Shown: positions 43,073-45,345 of the stretch, one piece after another | Position numbering within the stretch: the first letter of the stretch is position 1 | Layout: the number at the start of each line of letters is the position of its first letter | Assembly: GCA_022340385.1 (NCBI GenBank) | Contig: JAJDOB010000024.1 | Span: 1-45,345, forward strand | Source of the DNA: Rhodobacter sp. | GTDB lineage: Bacteria; Pseudomonadota; Alphaproteobacteria; Rhodobacterales; Rhodobacteraceae | DNA: 45,345 bases | Direction: 5' to 3' | Notes under the pieces: generated by a model | Seen by the model: the letters and a program-made list of their open reading frames with translations, nothing else | What the model was told of the DNA's origin: nothing | The model's database searches: none | Program-made: the position numbers and the translations under genes

Positions 43073-43899
43073 TGCGGGCCTGGCCCCTGATACGGTGTCT
43101 GAGCGTCGCGGGTATCATCTGGGCGATGGCCGCGGGGCCGATCATGGCCCAGTCCAGCGATCTGAAACGGCTGACATTGCGCCAGGACCTGCTGGGATGG
43201 GAGGCCGTCGGCCGACTGGAGCTTGGCAGCGGCAGCTATTGCTCCGGCGTCCTGATCGCGCCCGATCTGGTTCTGACGGCGGCGCATTGTCTTGCCGGAC
43301 GTAGTGGCAAACCTGTTGATATCTCCAAGCTTTCATTTCGCTCCGGGCTGCGGGACGGGCAGGTTGTGGCGCAGCGCGACGTGCTGCGCGCGGTCATGCA
43401 CCAAAACTACCGTCCCGGCGCGGGAACGTCGCGCTGGAACCTGCGCCATGACGCCGGCCTTGTGCAACTGGCCCAGGCCATCCCGGCCGCAACCGCCGCC
43501 CCCTTTTCCGTGGATCGCCCGCGCTCTGCATCGGTCAGCGTGGTGTCCTATGCCCAGGGCCGTTCCGAGGCCCTGTCGCGGCAGGCAGTCTGCAAGGTTC
43601 TTGGTCACCAGTCGGGGCTACTGGCATTCGACTGCGATGTCACTTTCGGCGCCTCGGGTGCGCCGGTGTTCGACACCTCCAACGGCAGGGCGCGCATCGT
43701 CTCGCTGGTGTCGCGGGGTGTGCGCACCGAGGAGCAGAGTCTGGCGTTCGGAATGGAACTGCCGGGCGTCGTCGATGACCTGAAACTGGCGCTGCGTACC
43801 GGCGCCGGCGTTTTCCCCAAAACCGAAATTACCGCGCGCCGGTTGTCGATCGGCAATCCGGCGGCCGCGGATCTTGGCGCTAAATTTGTGAGGCCCTGA
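43072..43899 (+). CDS. Secreted trypsin-like serine protease (tandem paralogue 2)
   Basis: A 275-aa paralogue of the preceding protease with signal peptide MRAWPLIRCLSVAGIIWAMAAGPIMAQ. The triad is His72 (LTAAHC), Asp127 (RHDAGLVQL) and Ser195 (TFGASGAPVF). The pair shares GWxAVGRL(N/E)(I/L)G near the start, VSYA(H/Q), (C/G)DV(D/T)FG(S/A)SGAP(I/V)F, ARIVSL(I/V)S and the terminal GAKF(L/V)RP. The overlap (TGATG 43070-43074) implies coupled translation and joint function. Substrates are unknown. Confidence 0.92.
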   Translation: MRAWPLIRCLSVAGIIWAMAAGPIMAQSSDLKRLTLRQDLLGWEAVGRLELGSGSYCSGVLIAPDLVLTAAHCLAGRSGKPVDISKLSFRSGLRDGQVVAQRDVLRAVMHQNYRPGAGTSRWNLRHDAGLVQLAQAIPAATAAPFSVDRPRSASVSVVSYAQGRSEALSRQAVCKVLGHQSGLLAFDCDVTFGASGAPVFDTSNGRARIVSLVSRGVRTEEQSLAFGMELPGVVDDLKLALRTGAGVFPKTEITARRLSIGNPAAADLGAKFVRP

Positions 43900-43901
43900 C
43901 A

Positions 43902-44213
43902 ATGTTACTGGCAATTGAAATCAATGGTAAGGCACAGGCCTTGATGCGGAAATCCAAGATCGGAGACGAGGTTACGCCGATCTTCGGCCCGGTTCAGGTC
44001 TGCGAATCTGCCGCGCCGAATTCGCCGCAATCACCGAAAGCACCAAAAGCACCGAAGCCCCCAAGATCAATGGGCGGCTGTTTTGCGATGATCGCGGTCG
44101 GATCGCATTTCAGCGTCGGCGACTTCTTTACCAGGGCAACGGCGCGCGAAGCCGTCGGATTCGATTTCGCGCCCGCCGCCCAGAACGCGAATACCCGCAA
44201 GCAAAAGCGCTGA
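43902..44213 (+). CDS. Small proline-rich protein of unknown function
   Basis: A 103-aa ORF two bases after the second protease stop, with GAGG eight bases before the ATG (within the protease end). It starts MLLAIEINGKAQALMRKSKIGDEVTPIFGPVQVCES, has a low-complexity SPQSPKAPKAPKPP linker encoded by a 9-bp tandem repeat, and ends AAQNANTRKQKR. There is no signal peptide. Spacing suggests translation with the proteases. It is not recognised, and it could be a non-genuine ORF in a GC-rich stretch. Confidence 0.5.
   Translation: MLLAIEINGKAQALMRKSKIGDEVTPIFGPVQVCESAAPNSPQSPKAPKAPKPPRSMGGCFAMIAVGSHFSVGDFFTRATAREAVGFDFAPAAQNANTRKQKR
44032..44058 (+). repeat. Three copies of a 9-bp tandem repeat
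   Basis: CACCGAAAG, CACCAAAAG and CACCGAAGC follow each other directly and encode (S/A)PK units of the small proline-rich ORF. The copies differ by one or two bases. Confidence 0.7.
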
Positions 44214-44258
44214 TCCGCCGGATCGGCAACCAAATTTTGCACGCTTGGCCCGCAGGGG

Positions 44259-44286
44259 CTTGAATCCGCAAGATCGCTTCCCAGAT
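44259..44286 (+). promoter_or_regulatory. Candidate heat-shock (sigma-32/RpoH) promoter of hsp20
   Basis: CTTGAA (44259-44264) is followed after 15 bp by CCCAGAT (44280-44286), close to the heat-shock consensus CTTGAA-N13-15-CCCCATnT. Transcription from it would give an 88-90 base leader before the hsp20 ATG, which holds the thermometer-like hairpins. Confidence 0.55.
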
Positions 44287-44330
44287 ATCCTGTGTCGGAT
44301 GCCTCGAACGGGTCCGGCAGAAATGACCTG

Positions 44331-44384
44331 TCCCGCTGTGGGAGGGTCGCACAACGGTATCGCTTTAACGGAGGATAACCCATG
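44331..44384 (+). promoter_or_regulatory. ROSE-like RNA thermometer in the hsp20 leader
   Basis: In the RNA, UAUC (44358-44361), a bulged G (44362) and CUUU (44363-44366) pair with GGAGGAUA (44370-44377). This buries the whole Shine-Dalgarno GGAGG in an 8-bp stem with loop AAC (two of the pairs are G-U). The outer pairs GG (44356-44357) with CC (44379-44380) extend it past a bulged A. The UCGCU sequence with a bulged G opposite the ribosome site is the hallmark U(U/C)GCU of ROSE elements controlling small heat-shock genes. A second hairpin, UCCC/GGGA (44331-44343), lies upstream. Folding was done by eye. Confidence 0.75.
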
Positions 44385-44864
44385 CGTAACTTTGATTTTG
44401 CACCGCTTTATCGGGCCACTGTCGGCTTTGACCAGATCGCCGACCTGATGGACCGGGTGTTGTCCGCGGATGTCACCCAGCCGACCTATCCGCCCTACAA
44501 CATCGAAAAGACCGCTGACGACGCCTATCGCATCTCGTTGGCCGTGGCCGGCTTCAGCGACGAGGATCTGTCGATCGAAGTCAAGGAAAACGCGCTGATC
44601 GTCACCGCGCGCAAATCTGCCGACGACGAGAACAAAAGCTACCTGCATCGTGGCATCGCGACCCGCGCATTCGAACGCAAGTTCCAACTGGCGGATCATA
44701 TCCGCGTGACCGGCGCGGCCCATGAAAACGGAATGCTGCACATCGACATGGTGCGCGAGATTCCCGAGGCGCTGAAACCGCGCCAGATTGCCATCGAAAG
44801 CAACAAGGCGTTCGACACGAAGGCTGTCGAAAGCAAGAAAACGGCGAAATCCGCCTCGAAATAA
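44382..44864 (+). CDS. Small heat-shock protein, Hsp20 (IbpA-like)
   Basis: A 160-aa alpha-crystallin chaperone that holds unfolded proteins. The N-terminal part MRNFDFAPLYRATVGFDQIADLMDRVL is class A IbpA-like. The alpha-crystallin domain spans residues about 37-130 (PPYNIEKTADDAYRISLAVAGFSDEDLSIEVKENALIVTARK ... YLHRGIATRAFERKFQLADHIRV ... GMLHIDM). A C-terminal I-x-I motif (QIAIE) is present, followed by a Lys-rich tail. The strong GGAGG site is sequestered in a ROSE-like hairpin, and a heat-shock-like promoter lies upstream, so induction by heat is likely. It is a single-gene unit with a strong terminator. Confidence 0.96.
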   Translation: MRNFDFAPLYRATVGFDQIADLMDRVLSADVTQPTYPPYNIEKTADDAYRISLAVAGFSDEDLSIEVKENALIVTARKSADDENKSYLHRGIATRAFERKFQLADHIRVTGAAHENGMLHIDMVREIPEALKPRQIAIESNKAFDTKAVESKKTAKSASK

Positions 44865-44884
44865 GCCTGACGCATTGAACGGGG

Positions 44885-44914
44885 AAGGCGCGCGCCGCAG
44901 GGCGCGCGCCTTTC
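44885..44914 (+). terminator. Intrinsic terminator of hsp20
   Basis: AAGGCGCGCGCC (44885-44896) pairs perfectly with GGCGCGCGCCTT (44901-44912) around the loop GCAG, and T residues continue after it. The 12-bp stem begins 20 bases after the stop codon. The following stretch 44920-45057 shows no gene. Confidence 0.8.
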
Positions 44915-45111
44915 GCATTTTCAGGTGTCGGCGACATAGTGCCAACCGGGGATTTTCCGCTTGTCGCGGTTTCGCGGCGGATATATGAGCAAATGCTGGT
45001 AAAGGCGCTGAAAGACTGGCAGGGCGTTCGAACTTCGGTCGGGTGCATGCCGCAACAATGATGACAAGCTTGCAATTGCGGGCATGTGCAACAGTGGCAA
45101 GTCAGAAAAAT

Positions 45112-45345
45112 ATGCAGATATTCCAAAACGGGTGGAACTTCAATCACAGGTTCAACCGGTTGGTTGTTATTCTGTGCGTAATCACCCTGCTGCACAGATA
45201 TATTATTCTGAACATAGATTTCGCCGAGAATTTTGCGCAGGTTTACTATAATCCGGCCAACAGAGACGAAACAAAACTTGCGTGGTGGTTGCAGAACCGG
45301 GACGCGATGATATCGGGGATCAGCACGGATATCCTTTTCGTGCTT
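45112..45345 (+). CDS. Partial membrane protein gene running off the window
   Basis: An open frame runs to the end of the window (78 codons from ATG 45112, or 96 from the in-frame ATG 45058). It begins MQIFQNGWNFNHRFNRL and has a transmembrane segment (VVILCVITLLHRYIIL). It then continues NIDFAENFAQVYYNPANRDETKLAWWLQNRDAMISGISTDILFVL, a soluble part that I do not recognise. Base composition is clearly richer in A and T than the rest of the window, with codons such as ATA, AAA and ACA, which hints at horizontal acquisition, for example of a surface-polysaccharide locus. Neither start has a good ribosome site. Confidence 0.6.
   Translation, partial: MQIFQNGWNFNHRFNRLVVILCVITLLHRYIILNIDFAENFAQVYYNPANRDETKLAWWLQNRDAMISGISTDILFVL

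Noticed and set aside
1-45345. CRISPR array, rRNA genes or prophage structural genes
   Set aside because: No spaced direct repeats, rRNA sequence or phage structural or packaging proteins were seen on reading the window.

Overview
The window is GC-rich with dense gene packing, many ATGA/TGATG translational overlaps and protein sequences typical of an alphaproteobacterium of the Rhodobacteraceae (Roseobacter group). This is judged from protein families and gene order (capsule export genes beside kdsA, a group-2-like Mrp antiporter operon, a MoxR/DUF58/DUF4159 operon, DUF5928 and DUF1285 proteins). No database search was run. Apart from the left edge, the DNA looks like ordinary chromosome.

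Left edge (1-2.7 kb): a mobile-looking cassette. A 216-bp segment bounded by a perfect 17-bp inverted repeat is followed by three start/stop-overlapped genes: DUF3489, DUF2924 and a 542-aa large serine recombinase. Next, on the minus strand, come a tRNA-Gln(TTG) with its own promoter and an intrinsic terminator for kdsA. 3.0-6.1 kb (minus): a capsule module of kpsT-like ATPase, kpsE-like inner-membrane protein with a long N-terminal extension, and kdsA; there is no kpsM beside them.

6.5-14.2 kb (plus): a Mrp-type Na+/H+ antiporter operon in the order E-F-G-(DUF4040/MbhD-like)-B-C-D-antiporter 2-small membrane protein-antiporter 3. It encodes three antiporter-like subunits, and the DUF4040 gene appears to lack a normal start codon. 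14.2-20.4 kb: an ArsR-controlled permease, a uracil-DNA-glycosylase-like protein with an SseB protein, a divergent sulfotransferase/GT14-DUF5928 pair (surface glycan), and a small CHCC zinc-finger protein.

20.6-28.7 kb: polA, an SGNH hydrolase, a crotonase, then a minus-strand run of hydroxypyruvate-isomerase-like protein, SDR, VOC protein and WYL regulator with a clear operator, and a DUF1285 protein. 28.7-36.0 kb: a tightly coupled MoxR / secreted unknown / DUF58 / DUF4159 / von-Willebrand-like membrane operon, convergent with a minus-strand pair of unknown envelope genes. 38.2-42.2 kb: glcDEF glycolate oxidase.

42.3-45.3 kb: two tandem paralogous secreted trypsin-like proteases, a small proline-rich ORF, and an Hsp20 gene whose 5' leader folds into a convincing ROSE-like RNA thermometer. 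The window ends inside an AT-richer gene for an unrecognised membrane protein. The most notable observations are the Hsp20 thermometer, the possible AUC start in the Mrp operon, the three-antiporter Mrp layout, and the recombinase cassette.
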